Below are positions 8,311 to 16,602 of a DNA stretch of 64,000 nucleotides, piece by piece. This DNA is from Streptomyces sp. R21 (GTDB lineage Bacteria; Actinomycetota; Actinomycetes; Streptomycetales; Streptomycetaceae), in assembly GCF_041051975.1 (NCBI RefSeq), contig NZ_CP163435.1, positions 4,154,001-4,218,000 on the forward strand, written 5' to 3'. The translations under genes and the position numbers were made by a program. A model generated the notes under the pieces. The model had not been told where the DNA came from. It did no database searches and worked only from the letters and a program-made list of their open reading frames with translations. How positions within the stretch are numbered: position 1 is the stretch's first letter; every line of letters begins with the position of its first letter.

Positions 8311-8682
8311 CTACCCCTCCGCGATCACCACCGCCGAGGCCACGCCCGCGTCATGGCTCAGCGACACGTGCCACGACCGCACCCCCAGCTCGGCCGCCCG
8401 CGCCGCCACGGTGCCCGTCACCCGCAGGCGCGGCTGTCCGCTGTCCTCGACGTACACCTCGGCGTCCGTCCAGTACAGGCCGGCCGGGGCACCGAGGGCC
8501 TTCGCCAGGGCCTCCTTCGCGGCGAAGCGGGCGGCGAGCGAGGCGATGCCCCGGCGCTCCCCGCTGGACAGCAGCAACTCGCTGTCCCGGAACAGCCGTT
8601 GCGCCATCCCGGGCGTCCGCTCCAGCGACGCCGCGAACCGGTCGATCTCGGCCACGTCGATTCCGACCCCGATGATGCTCAT
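8311..8682 (-). CDS. acpS: holo-[acyl-carrier-protein] synthase
   Basis: AcpS (123 aa) transfers 4'-phosphopantetheine from CoA to acyl carrier proteins. The two family signatures are present: GIDVAEIDRF (7-16, metal-binding Asp) and ARFAAKEALAKALG (51-64, metal-binding Glu). The C-terminal WHVSLSHDAGVASAVV strand is typical. The start at 8680-8682 gives MSIIGVGIDV; the open frame continues upstream without homology. TAGGGT ends 7 nt before the ATG and there is no Shine-Dalgarno, so a leaderless transcript is likely. Confidence 0.96.
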   Translation of the reverse strand: MSIIGVGIDVAEIDRFAASLERTPGMAQRLFRDSELLLSSGERRGIASLAARFAAKEALAKALGAPAGLYWTDAEVYVEDSGQPRLRVTGTVAARAAELGVRSWHVSLSHDAGVASAVVIAEG

Positions 8683-8689
8683 ACCGGGC

Positions 8690-8695
8690 ACCCTA
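8690..8695 (-). promoter_or_regulatory. -10 box of a probable leaderless promoter for acpS
   Basis: Minus-strand TAGGGT, 7 nt before the acpS ATG, with a TTCAGT-like -35 at an 18-nt spacing. The -35 overlaps the stop codon of the upstream secreted-protein gene. Inference from sequence only. Confidence 0.45.
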
Positions 8696-8711
8696 CGGTC
8701 TGGCCGCCTGC

Positions 8712-9566
8712 CTACTGAACGTCGACGAAGTCGCCGGTCGCCGATTTCGAGCCGGTGGTCGTGGTGCCCGCGAAGGAGAAGCGGTAGTAGCCGTCGACGC
8801 CCGCCGTGGTGGTCGTGCTCAGGGCGCCGGTGGTGCTGGAGTTGACCGTCTTGAGGGTGCTGTAGGTGCTGGTCCCGCTCTTGCGGAACTGCAACTGCAC
8901 CGGCTGGGTGGAGTAGCCCGCGTACTTGCCCGTGGTCCAGTTGGCGCGGCTCAGCTTGCCGGTGACGGTGACGGTCCTGCCCTTCCTCACCGGTTCCGGG
9001 GAGGCGTTGACGGTCAGCGTGGCGGCGCGCTTCAGCTTGGTGGTGGCGACGTCGTCGTTGTAGCTGGCGTTCGCGTAGAGGTCGTAGGCGCCGAGGAACA
9101 GCTTCCAGGTCCCCGCGACTCCGTTGCCGTCCGCGAAGTCCTTCGCGGGGTCGATGTCGAAGACCGCCTTGCAGCTGTAGACGCCGAGCTGGGTCGTCGA
9201 CTCCGTGCAGGTGGGGTCCTCGACCGGCCCGAGGGAACCGGTGATGGTGTCCACGTTCGAGCTGTCGGTGCCCTGCCACAGGAAGGCCTGGGTGAGGGCG
9301 ATGCCGCTGTCGTTGGAGGCGGTGTACGTGACGGTGACGGACTTCTTGGTGCTCACGCCGAGCACGATGTCCTTGCCGCCGTTGATGACCGCGTTCGTGA
9401 ACTTGGTGGCACCCAGCGAGTCCTTCGGAAGGACGGTCTTCGCACCGAAGGCCCCGAGTTCCGCCGACACACCGGGGCGCTCCGTCGCCTGCGCGGCGGC
9501 CGGAAGAACGAACACCGAAAGAACGACGGCGCCGGAAAGAGCGACCGCAGCAGCGCGCACGCGCAT
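8712..9566 (-). CDS. secreted protein with tandem immunoglobulin-like beta domains, function unknown
   Basis: The 284-aa product has a clear Sec signal peptide (MRVRAAAVALSGAVVLSV, cleavage near AQA-TE at about 27). An N-terminal beta domain follows (about 40-175), with two cysteines (in DPTCTES and YSCKAVF) likely to form a disulphide. The second domain (about 190-280) contains RKGRTVTVTGKLSRANW and YYRFSFAGTTTTGS, resembling bacterial Ig-like or surface-exposed repeat domains. No catalytic residues are recognised. A GGGGGA lies 4 nt before the ATG. A role in the cell envelope or extracellular matrix is possible. Confidence 0.85.
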   Translation of the reverse strand: MRVRAAAVALSGAVVLSVFVLPAAAQATERPGVSAELGAFGAKTVLPKDSLGATKFTNAVINGGKDIVLGVSTKKSVTVTYTASNDSGIALTQAFLWQGTDSSNVDTITGSLGPVEDPTCTESTTQLGVYSCKAVFDIDPAKDFADGNGVAGTWKLFLGAYDLYANASYNDDVATTKLKRAATLTVNASPEPVRKGRTVTVTGKLSRANWTTGKYAGYSTQPVQLQFRKSGTSTYSTLKTVNSSTTGALSTTTTAGVDGYYRFSFAGTTTTGSKSATGDFVDVQ

Positions 9567-9721
9567 GGAATCCCCCACAGTGAAGTCGAGAGGCCTCGCC
9601 GAACTAGCCCCCCGGCCAGGCCTGTTGAGGCCTTGCACGGTACATAACCGGGGGTGATCCGTCATCAGACTGTGAGCGGGATCATGCCGGCGACGAAGGA
9701 CCACGGCGAGGCCCGCCGCAC

Positions 9722-11569
9722 CTACTCCACGGTCACCGACTTCGCCAGGTTCCGGGGCTGGTCCACCTCGTTGCCCCGAGCCGTGGCCAGCTCGCAGGCG
9801 AAGACCTGGAGCGGCACCGTGGCGACCATCGGCTGGAGCAGCGTCGGCGTGGCGGGGATGCGGATCAGATGGTCGGCGTACGGGACGACCGCCTCGTCGC
9901 CGTCCTCCGCGATCACGATCGTCCGCGCACCCCGCGCCCGGATCTCCTGGATGTTCGACACGATCTTGTCGTGGAGCACGGACCGCCCCCGGGGCGACGG
10001 CACGACCACCACGACCGGCATGTCCTCCTCGATCAGCGCGATCGGCCCGTGCTTCAGCTCGCCCGCCGCGAAGCCCTCGGCGTGCATGTAGGCCAGCTCC
10101 TTCAGCTTCAGCGCGCCTTCCAGGGCGACCGGATAGCCGACGTGCCGGCCGAGGAACAGCACGGTGTTCTTGTCGGCGAGCGACCGGGCCAGCTCCCGTA
10201 CCGGCTCCATCGTGGCGAGCACCTGCTCCACCGAACCCGCGATCTCGGCGAGGTCCCGGATCACGGCCTGGATCTCGTCGCCCCACTTGGTGCCGCGCAC
10301 CTGCCCCAGGTACAGCGCGACCAGGTAGCAGGCCACCAGCTGCGTCAGGAACGCCTTCGTCGAGGCGACCGCGACCTCCGGCCCGGCGTGCGTGTACAGC
10401 ACGGCGTCGGACTCGCGCGGGATCGTCGACCCGTTCGTGTTGCAGATCGCCAGCACCTTGGAGCCCTGCTCACGGGCGTGCCGCAGCGCCATCAGCGTGT
10501 CCATGGTCTCGCCGGACTGGGAGATGGCGATCACCAGCGAGCGGGAGTCGAGGATCGGATCGCGGTAGCGGAACTCGCTCGCCAGCTCCACCTCGCACGG
10601 GATCCGCGTCCAGTGCTCGATGGCGTACTTGGCGATCAACCCGGCGTGGAAGGCCGTACCGCACGCGATGATCACGACCTTGTCGACCTCGCGCAGCTCG
10701 GAGGCGGAGATCCGCACCTCGTCGAGCGTCAGCGAGCCCGCCGCGTCGATGCGGCCCAGCAGGGTGTCCGCGACGGCCTTCGGCTGCTCGGCGATCTCCT
10801 TGAGCATGAAGTAGTCGTAGCCGCCCTTCTCCGCGGCGGAGGCGTCCCAGTCGACGTGGAACGAGCGCACCTCGGCGGGCGCGCCGTCGAACCCGGTGAC
10901 CGTCACCCCGTCCCGGCGCAGCTCCACGACCTGGTCCTGCCCCAGCTCGATCGCGGAGCGCGTGTGGGCGATGAAGGCGGCGACGTCCGAGGCGAGGAAG
11001 GCCTCGCCCTCGCCGATGCCCACCACGAGCGGCGAGTTCCGCCGCGCACCCACGACCACATCCGGCTCGTCCGCATGCACCGCGACCAGCGTGAACGCGC
11101 CCTCAAGGCGTCGGCACACCAGCCGCATCGCCTCCGCGAGGTCCGCGCAGGCCGAGAACTCCTCGGCGAGCAGATGCGCGACCACCTCGGTGTCCGTCTC
11201 GGAGGCGAGCTCGTGCCCGCGCTCGGCCAGCTCGGCGCGCAGCAGGGCGAAGTTCTCGATGATGCCGTTGTGCACGACGCAGACGCGGCCCGCGTTGTCC
11301 AGATGCGGGTGCGCGTTGGCGTCCGTGGGCCCGCCATGGGTGGCCCACCGGGTGTGCCCGATCCCCGTGGACCCGGTCGGCAGCGGCCGGTCGACGAGTT
11401 CCTTCTCCAGGTTGACGAGCTTCCCGGCCTTCTTGGCCGAGGCCAGCCCGCCGTCCGCGAGCACGGCGACACCCGCCGAGTCGTACCCCCGGTACTCCAG
11501 TCGCTTCAGTCCGGCCATCACCACGTCAAGCGCCGACTGCGACCCCACGTATCCCACGATTCCGCACAT
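9722..11569 (-). CDS. glmS: glutamine-fructose-6-phosphate aminotransferase (isomerizing)
   Basis: GlmS (615 aa) makes glucosamine-6-phosphate from fructose-6-P and glutamine, the first step toward UDP-GlcNAc. The mature N-terminal Cys2 (MCGIVGYVG) is the glutaminase nucleophile. The glutaminase domain spans about 1-220, with GHTRWATHG and HNGIIEN. Two SIS isomerase domains follow, with ISQSGETMDTL and CNTNGS. The C-terminus NLAKSVTVE is the conserved end. The frame is open upstream, but MCGI fixes the start. glmM, the next enzyme of the pathway, is 2 kb away. Confidence 0.98.
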   Translation of the reverse strand: MCGIVGYVGSQSALDVVMAGLKRLEYRGYDSAGVAVLADGGLASAKKAGKLVNLEKELVDRPLPTGSTGIGHTRWATHGGPTDANAHPHLDNAGRVCVVHNGIIENFALLRAELAERGHELASETDTEVVAHLLAEEFSACADLAEAMRLVCRRLEGAFTLVAVHADEPDVVVGARRNSPLVVGIGEGEAFLASDVAAFIAHTRSAIELGQDQVVELRRDGVTVTGFDGAPAEVRSFHVDWDASAAEKGGYDYFMLKEIAEQPKAVADTLLGRIDAAGSLTLDEVRISASELREVDKVVIIACGTAFHAGLIAKYAIEHWTRIPCEVELASEFRYRDPILDSRSLVIAISQSGETMDTLMALRHAREQGSKVLAICNTNGSTIPRESDAVLYTHAGPEVAVASTKAFLTQLVACYLVALYLGQVRGTKWGDEIQAVIRDLAEIAGSVEQVLATMEPVRELARSLADKNTVLFLGRHVGYPVALEGALKLKELAYMHAEGFAAGELKHGPIALIEEDMPVVVVVPSPRGRSVLHDKIVSNIQEIRARGARTIVIAEDGDEAVVPYADHLIRIPATPTLLQPMVATVPLQVFACELATARGNEVDQPRNLAKSVTVE

Positions 11570-11576
11570 GCGCCGC

Positions 11577-11582
11577 AGCCTA
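11577..11582 (-). promoter_or_regulatory. -10 box of a probable leaderless promoter for glmS
   Basis: Minus-strand TAGGCT lies 7 nt before the glmS ATG and no Shine-Dalgarno is present. The same hexamer and spacing occur at tsaB. A perfect 10-bp palindrome CCGATATCGG lies about 45 nt further upstream and could be an operator. Confidence 0.45.
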
Positions 11583-11737
11583 CGGGCCGACGCCCGCCCC
11601 AACAGGGCTCTTCCTGCCCGATATCGGAAATTCCCACGGCCGTACGAAGCCCACGCGCGGCCCTTGCCACCACCGGGCCGTGGCCCGCGTGACGGACCCC
11701 ACCCCCCATCCCGTCCATACTCCCGTAACAATGGACT

Positions 11738-12727
11738 GTGATCTCTCCGGTCTCCTCGCCGCCGCGGAGCGCCCACCGGCCCAAGCCGGAGGCGACTCCT
11801 TACGTCGACCTCACCCGTGCCGAGTGGAGTGCGCTGCGTGACAAGACGCCGCTCCCGCTGACCGCCGAGGAGGTGGAGAAGCTGCGCGGCCTGGGCGATG
11901 TCATCGACCTGGACGAGGTGCGGGACATCTACCTCCCGCTGTCCAGACTTCTCAATCTGTACGTCGGCGCCACCGACGGCCTGCGCGGCGCCCTCAACAC
12001 CTTCCTCGGCGAGAAGGGCTCCCAGTCGGGCACCCCCTTCGTCATAGGAGTCGCGGGCTCGGTCGCGGTCGGCAAGTCCACCGTGGCCCGCCTCCTCCAG
12101 GCGCTCCTCTCCCGCTGGCCCGAGCACCCGCGCGTCGAGCGGGTCACCACGGACGGCTTCCTGCTGCCCACCAAGGAGCTTCAGGCGCGCGGTCTGATGT
12201 CGCGCAAGGGCTTCCCGGAGTCGTACGACCGCCGGGCGCTCACCCGTTTCGTCGCGGACATCAAGGCGGGCAAGGACGAGGTGACGGCGCCCGTCTACTC
12301 GCACCTGATCTACGACATCGTCCCCGACCAGCGGCTCACGGTGCGCCGCCCCGACATCCTCATCGTCGAGGGCATCAACGTACTGCAGCCCGCCCTGCCC
12401 GGCAAGGACGGCCGCACCCGCGTCGGTCTCGCCGACTACTTCGACTTCAGCGTGTACGTCGACGCCCGCACCGAGGACATCGAGCGCTGGTACCTGAACC
12501 GTTTCCGCAGGCTGCGCGAGACGGCCTTCCAGAACCCCTCCTCGTACTTCCGCAAGTACACCCAGGTCTCCGAGGAGGAGGCGCTCGACTACGCCCGTAC
12601 GACCTGGCGGACCATCAACAAGGTGAACCTGCTGGAGAACGTGGCCCCCACGCGCGGCCGCGCCGCCCTCGTCGTACGCAAGGGACCGGACCACAAGGTG
12701 CAGCGGCTGAGCCTGCGCAAACTCTGA
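11738..12727 (+). CDS. coaA: type I pantothenate kinase
   Basis: CoaA (329 aa) phosphorylates pantothenate, the committed step of CoA synthesis. The P-loop GVAGSVAVGKST is at 104-115; VTTDGFLLP (Asp base), RKGFPESYD and VEGINVLQ follow in the order expected for prokaryotic type I PanK. The C-terminal HKVQRLSLRKL is conserved. The GTG at 11738 has no clear ribosome-binding site; a TAACAA sequence 6 nt upstream suggests a leaderless start. It diverges from glmS and is followed by the DUF389 gene 16 nt later on the same strand. Confidence 0.97.
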   Translation: MISPVSSPPRSAHRPKPEATPYVDLTRAEWSALRDKTPLPLTAEEVEKLRGLGDVIDLDEVRDIYLPLSRLLNLYVGATDGLRGALNTFLGEKGSQSGTPFVIGVAGSVAVGKSTVARLLQALLSRWPEHPRVERVTTDGFLLPTKELQARGLMSRKGFPESYDRRALTRFVADIKAGKDEVTAPVYSHLIYDIVPDQRLTVRRPDILIVEGINVLQPALPGKDGRTRVGLADYFDFSVYVDARTEDIERWYLNRFRRLRETAFQNPSSYFRKYTQVSEEEALDYARTTWRTINKVNLLENVAPTRGRAALVVRKGPDHKVQRLSLRKL

Positions 12728-12731
12728 CGGC

Positions 12732-12737
12732 TACCCT
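12732..12737 (+). promoter_or_regulatory. -10 box of a probable leaderless promoter for the DUF389 gene
   Basis: TACCCT ends 6 nt before the ATG at 12744, directly after the coaA stop. A CTGAGC sequence within coaA could serve as -35 (19-nt spacing). Suggests independent transcription in addition to coaA readthrough. Confidence 0.4.
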
Positions 12738-12743
12738 GCGGGC

Positions 12744-13688
12744 ATGCTGCATCTGCGCCTGATCACCCCGGCCGACAGGACCGACGACGTGGTCCGCCTG
12801 ATCGAGAAGACGGTCGGCACCACGCATCTCGTCGTGATGCCGGGCGCCGCCCGCAACCCCGTCGGGGACGTGGTGATGTGCGATGTCGCGCGCGAGGCGG
12901 GCGACGAACTCATCGGCGGCCTACGGGGGTTGGACCTCGACAAGACGGGCTCGATCGCGGTCGAGAACATCGACCTGTCGCTGTCGAGGCGCGCCGACAA
13001 GGCCGAGGAGGAGGCGCCGGGCGAGGGCGCGGACGCGGTGCTGTGGGAGCAGCTGCGGGACGCGACGCACGAGGAGTCGACGCTCAACGTCACCTACATC
13101 GCGTTCCTCACCGTCGCCACGATGCTGGCGGCCTGTGGTGTGATGCTCGACAACGCGATCCTGATCGTGGGCGCGATGGCGGTGGGCCCGGAGTTCGGCC
13201 CGCTGGCCGGGATCTCCACGGCCCTTGTACAGCGCGCCCCGCAGCTGGTGTGGCGCTCGCTGTGGGCGCTGCTCGCCGGATTCGCGGTGGCGATGGTGCT
13301 GACGGCGGGCTTCAGTTGGCTGCTGGACGCCTTCGGGCTCTTCGAGAGGTCGATGGTGGAGGCGCCCCGGCCCAACACGGCCTTCATCTGGAAGCCCGAC
13401 TGGATGTCCTTCGTGGTGGCGTTCCTCGCGGGCATCGCCGGGACGCTCTCGCTGACCTCCGCCAAGTCGGGCGCCCTGATCGGCGTCGCGATCTCGGTGA
13501 CCACGGTCCCGGCGGCCGCGAACGCCGCGGTGGCCTTCAGCTACACGGACTACTCCCAGATGTGGGGCTCCAGCAAGCAGCTGTTGTTCAACCTGCTCGG
13601 CATCGTGATCGCCGGAACGCTCACGCTGCTCGCCCAGAAGTGGTTCTGGGCGAGGCAGCGCAGGGGCCCTGTCGGCGGGATCGGCTAG
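12744..13688 (+). CDS. DUF389 family integral membrane protein
   Basis: The 314-aa protein has an N-terminal soluble alpha/beta domain (about 1-95, MLHLRLITPADRTDDVVRL) and then a membrane part with about six hydrophobic segments from residue 115. NAILIVGAMAVGPEFGPLAGIS (about 134-155) is the hallmark DUF389 repeat, and ATMLAACGVMLDNA precedes it. The molecular function is not established for the family. Its 3' end overlaps the convergent glmM gene by 4 nt. Confidence 0.9.
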   Translation: MLHLRLITPADRTDDVVRLIEKTVGTTHLVVMPGAARNPVGDVVMCDVAREAGDELIGGLRGLDLDKTGSIAVENIDLSLSRRADKAEEEAPGEGADAVLWEQLRDATHEESTLNVTYIAFLTVATMLAACGVMLDNAILIVGAMAVGPEFGPLAGISTALVQRAPQLVWRSLWALLAGFAVAMVLTAGFSWLLDAFGLFERSMVEAPRPNTAFIWKPDWMSFVVAFLAGIAGTLSLTSAKSGALIGVAISVTTVPAAANAAVAFSYTDYSQMWGSSKQLLFNLLGIVIAGTLTLLAQKWFWARQRRGPVGGIG

Positions 13689-15043
13689 CCGAGCGCCGAC
13701 TTCACCACATCCGCGAGCCGCCCGGCGACCGACCGTGCCTGGTCGATATCGGCGGCCTCGACCATGACGCGGACGAGCGGCTCGGTGCCCGAGGGACGGA
13801 GCAACACCCGTCCGGTGGAGCCGAGTTCGCGCTCGGCGTCGGCGACCGCGGCGGCCAGTTCGGCGGAGGTCCTCACCCGCGACCGGTCGACGTCCGGCAC
13901 GTTGACGAGCACCTGCGGCAGTCGCTCCATGACGGACGCGAGGTCCTGGAGCGTACGGCCGGTCTGGGCGACCCGGGCGGCCAGCATCAGGCCGGTCAGG
14001 GTGCCGTCACCGGTGGTGGCGTGGTCCAGGATGATCACGTGCCCGGACTGCTCGCCACCGAGGGCGTAGCCGTGCTGCTTCATCTCCTCCAGGACGTAAC
14101 GGTCGCCGACCGCGGTCTGGATGAGGTTCAGGCCCTCGCGCTCCATGGCCAGCTTGAAGCCCAGATTGGACATGACAGTCGCGACAACGGTGTCGGAGCG
14201 CAGTGCGGAACGCTCCCGCATCGCCAGCGCGAGTACGGCCATGATCTGGTCGCCGTCGATCTCGGCGCCCGTGTGGTCCACGGCGAGGCAGCGGTCGGCG
14301 TCGCCGTCGTGCGCGATGCCGAGGTCGGCGCCGTGCTCGACGACGGCGGCCTTGAGAAGGCCCAGGTGCGTGGAGCCGCAGCCGTCGTTGATGTTGAGGC
14401 CGTTGGGCTCGGCGCCGATCGTGATGATCTCGGCACCGGCGCGCGAGAAGGCCTCGGGCGAGACACGGGCGGCGGCGCCGTGCGCCTCGTCCAGGACGAT
14501 CTTCAGCCCGTCGAGACGGTTGGGCAGGACACCGATGAGGTGGGCGACGTACTGGTCGAAGCCCTCGGCGTACGACTTGACGCGGCCGACTCCGGCTCCG
14601 GTCGGACGGCTCCAGGGGGCGCCGGTGCGGTGCTCGTCGTAGACGGCCTCGACCCGCTCCTCCAGCTCGTCGTCGAGCTTGTGGCCGCCGCGCGCGAGGA
14701 ACTTGATGCCGTTGTCCGGCATCGCGTTGTGGCTGGCCGAGAGCATGACGCCGAGGTCGGCGCCGAGCGCACCGGTGAGATACGCGACCGCGGGGGTGGG
14801 CAGCACGCCGACGCGCAGGACGTCCACGCCCGCACTCGCGAGGCCCGCGACCACGGCGGCCTCCAGGAACTCCCCGGACGCACGCGGGTCCCGCCCGACC
14901 ACTGCCACCGGCCGGTGGCCCTCGAACGAGCCTGCCTCGGCGAGTACATGTGCCGCCGCCACGGAGAGTCCGAGCGCCAGCTCGGCCGTCAGATCCGCGT
15001 TGGCGACACCGCGCACGCCGTCCGTGCCGAAGAGTCGTCCCAC
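13685..15043 (-). CDS. glmM: phosphoglucosamine mutase
   Basis: GlmM (452 aa) converts glucosamine-6-P to glucosamine-1-P for UDP-GlcNAc synthesis. All four phosphohexomutase motifs are visible: active-site phosphoserine S104 in LSASHNAMPDNG, metal loop HDGDADR, sugar loop GGEQSGH, and phosphate loop LLRPSGTEPLVRVM near the C-terminus. MGRLFGTDGVRG is the diagnostic N-terminus. It lies downstream of rplM-rpsI on the same strand, separated from rpsI by a strong hairpin, the standard Streptomyces order. Confidence 0.98.
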   Translation of the reverse strand: MGRLFGTDGVRGVANADLTAELALGLSVAAAHVLAEAGSFEGHRPVAVVGRDPRASGEFLEAAVVAGLASAGVDVLRVGVLPTPAVAYLTGALGADLGVMLSASHNAMPDNGIKFLARGGHKLDDELEERVEAVYDEHRTGAPWSRPTGAGVGRVKSYAEGFDQYVAHLIGVLPNRLDGLKIVLDEAHGAAARVSPEAFSRAGAEIITIGAEPNGLNINDGCGSTHLGLLKAAVVEHGADLGIAHDGDADRCLAVDHTGAEIDGDQIMAVLALAMRERSALRSDTVVATVMSNLGFKLAMEREGLNLIQTAVGDRYVLEEMKQHGYALGGEQSGHVIILDHATTGDGTLTGLMLAARVAQTGRTLQDLASVMERLPQVLVNVPDVDRSRVRTSAELAAAVADAERELGSTGRVLLRPSGTEPLVRVMVEAADIDQARSVAGRLADVVKSALG

Positions 15044-15140
15044 TTGTCCTCCCGAGGTACTTCAGAATTCGGATTTCATCCGATCACACAAGCCTTTGAG
15101 GGCCTTGTGCCGTTATACGCCCAAGCCTGTGATAAACGAA

Positions 15141-15173
15141 CGCCCCGACGGCACACAGCGTGCCGCCGGGGCG
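15141..15173 (-). terminator. hairpin terminator after rpsI
   Basis: 14-bp arms with one mismatch (CGCCCCGACGGCAC against GTGCCGCCGGGGCG) and a 5-nt loop, 31 nt past the rpsI stop. There is no long T tract, as is usual for Streptomyces terminators. It separates rplM-rpsI from glmM. Confidence 0.75.
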
Positions 15174-15203
15174 AACGGTCGTACGAAAAGCAGCAGGCGG
15201 TGA

Positions 15204-15731
15204 TTAACGCTTGCTGTACTGCGGGGCCTTACGGGCCTTCTTGAGACCGGCCTTCTTGCGCTCGACCGCACGGTCGTCGCGCTTGAGGAAGCCGGCCTTC
15301 TTGAGGGCGCCGCGGTTGTTGTCCACGTCGGCCTCGTTCAGCGCACGGGCGACACCGAGACGGAGCGCACCGGCCTGACCGGAGACGCCGCCACCCGAGA
15401 TGCGGGCGATGACGTCGTAGCGGCCCTCGAGCTCGAGCACCTTGAAGGGCTCGTTGACTTCCTGCTGGTGCACCTTGTTGGGGAAGTAGTCCTCAAGGGT
15501 GCGACCGTTGATCTTCCACTTGCCGGTGCCCGGGACGATCCGGACGCGGGCGATGGCGTTCTTGCGACGGCCCAGGCCGGCCGCGGGCTGCGGGTCGCCG
15601 AAGCGGCCCGCGAGCGACTCCGAGGTGTACTCGCCCTCGACGGGCACCTCGGACTCGGTGGTGTAGCTCTCGATGTCGACAAGCTCGGTCTCGGTCTCTT
15701 CGACCGGCTGCTCAACGGTGGTCTCGGCCAC
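15204..15731 (-). CDS. rpsI: 30S ribosomal protein S9
   Basis: S9 (175 aa) binds the 3' major domain of 16S rRNA, and its C-terminal tail reaches the P site. The conserved core begins GRRKNAIARVRIVPGTG, and the tail KKARKAPQYSKR is the canonical SKR end. The first 50 residues form an acidic extension (ETETELVDIESYTTESE) longer than in E. coli but common in actinomycetes. It follows rplM after 44 nt. Confidence 0.98.
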   Translation of the reverse strand: MAETTVEQPVEETETELVDIESYTTESEVPVEGEYTSESLAGRFGDPQPAAGLGRRKNAIARVRIVPGTGKWKINGRTLEDYFPNKVHQQEVNEPFKVLELEGRYDVIARISGGGVSGQAGALRLGVARALNEADVDNNRGALKKAGFLKRDDRAVERKKAGLKKARKAPQYSKR

Positions 15732-15775
15732 GATGCTCCTCAGATTCTTTTCTGTCTTTGGGGGTGTGGCCGGAA

Positions 15776-16219
15776 CTACTGCGCGACCTGGGTGATCTCG
15801 AACGGCACCGGCTGCTGGGCAGCGTGCGGGTGCTGGTCGCCCGAGTAGACCTTCAGCTTCGAGAGCACCTGACGGCCCAGGGTGTTCTTGGGGATCATGC
15901 CCCGGATGGCCTTCTCGACGGCCTTCTCGGGGTTCTTGGCCAGCAGCTCGTCGTAACGGACGGAGCGCAGACCACCCGGGTACCCGGAGTGGCGGTACGC
16001 CAGCTTCTGGGTCTTCTTGTTGCCCGAGAGGTGCACCTTGTCGGCGTTGATGATGATGACGAAGTCACCGGCGTCGACGTGGGGGGCATAGATCGGCTTG
16101 TGCTTGCCCCGCAGGATGTTCGCGGCAGTGGTGGCCAGACGGCCCAGGACGACATCCTGGGCGTCAATGACGTACCACTGGCGAGTGATGTCGCCGGGCT
16201 TAGGGCTGAACGTACGCAC
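15776..16219 (-). CDS. rplM: 50S ribosomal protein L13
   Basis: L13 (147 aa) is an early 50S assembly protein. The sequence MRTFSPKPGDITRQWYVIDA, LGRLATTAANILRGKHK and AIRGMIPKNTLGRQVLSKLKVY is unmistakable. The start is GTG (16217-16219) with GAAGG upstream. It is the first gene of rplM-rpsI. A strong promoter (16404-16433) gives a leader of about 180 nt that contains a stem-loop at 16231-16275. Confidence 0.98.
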   Translation of the reverse strand: MRTFSPKPGDITRQWYVIDAQDVVLGRLATTAANILRGKHKPIYAPHVDAGDFVIIINADKVHLSGNKKTQKLAYRHSGYPGGLRSVRYDELLAKNPEKAVEKAIRGMIPKNTLGRQVLSKLKVYSGDQHPHAAQQPVPFEITQVAQ

Positions 16220-16230
16220 TTCGTAGCCTT

Positions 16231-16275
16231 CGCTTCTTCAGTGGATGGGTCCTGACACATGGCATCACTGAAGCG
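16231..16275 (-). promoter_or_regulatory. stem-loop in the rplM leader
   Basis: CGCTTC...AGTG.ATG pairs with CAT-CACT-GAAGCG, with small bulges. It lies directly upstream of the rplM ribosome-binding region. The position fits autoregulation by L13, but no similarity to the Bacillus L13 leader was tested. Confidence 0.4.
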
Positions 16276-16403
16276 ATCGTGCAGCTGGGGACGACAGTGC
16301 CGGGAACGCAGCCCGTATGCCGCCCACTGGTAACTGCTCCAGGGAACCTACGTACGGGCCCATCGCGTGAGAACGACCAAGCCGATACGCATAACAAACC
16401 GCA

Positions 16404-16433
16404 ACACTACCCGCGCCGCCCCGGACGGGTCAA
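16404..16433 (-). promoter_or_regulatory. promoter of rplM-rpsI
   Basis: Minus strand TTGACC, 18-nt spacer, TAGTGT: a near-consensus vegetative (HrdB-type) promoter. Start of transcription is expected near 16397. Confidence 0.7.
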
Positions 16434-16589
16434 AACGCGGGACGACGACCCCCTGGCGAAGCCTTCTCGGGCACCCGGGGAAGCCGCTCCATCCGGAGCA
16501 TCCGGAGATGTCACTTTTGCCGTTCTCCCCAAGGGTACGACGGAGACAGGAGCGGCCTCCGGGGCGGAACGGCACCCCCGCGCCCCGTC

Positions 16590-16595
16590 TAAGAT
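16590..16595 (+). promoter_or_regulatory. -10 box of a probable leaderless promoter
   Basis: TAAGAT ends 7 nt before the ATG at 16603, and no Shine-Dalgarno sequence is present. The -35 region is not recognisable. Confidence 0.4.
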
Positions 16596-16602
16596 GCGGC
16601 CC

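Larger units (their letters stand above)
16220..16602. other. divergent intergenic region between rplM and the gene at 16603
   Basis: 383 bp without a gene. It holds the rplM leader and promoter on the minus strand and, at its right end, a TAAGAT -10 box for the plus-strand gene. Between them (16434-16589) I see only a short direct repeat CATCCGGAG near 16490. Confidence 0.6.

Noticed and set aside
11570..11737. glmS ribozyme upstream of glmS
   Set aside because: The gap to coaA is only 168 bp, shows no pseudoknot-like core, and the glmS mRNA looks leaderless.
9722..12694. Extended glmS open frame reaching through coaA
   Set aside because: The conserved MCGIVGYVG at 11569 fixes the start, and the extension is the shadow of coaA.
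16231..16275. Known L13-leader RNA family
   Set aside because: The stem-loop is present, but without a covariance search I cannot equate it with the Bacillus L13 leader; kept only as a generic leader hairpin.
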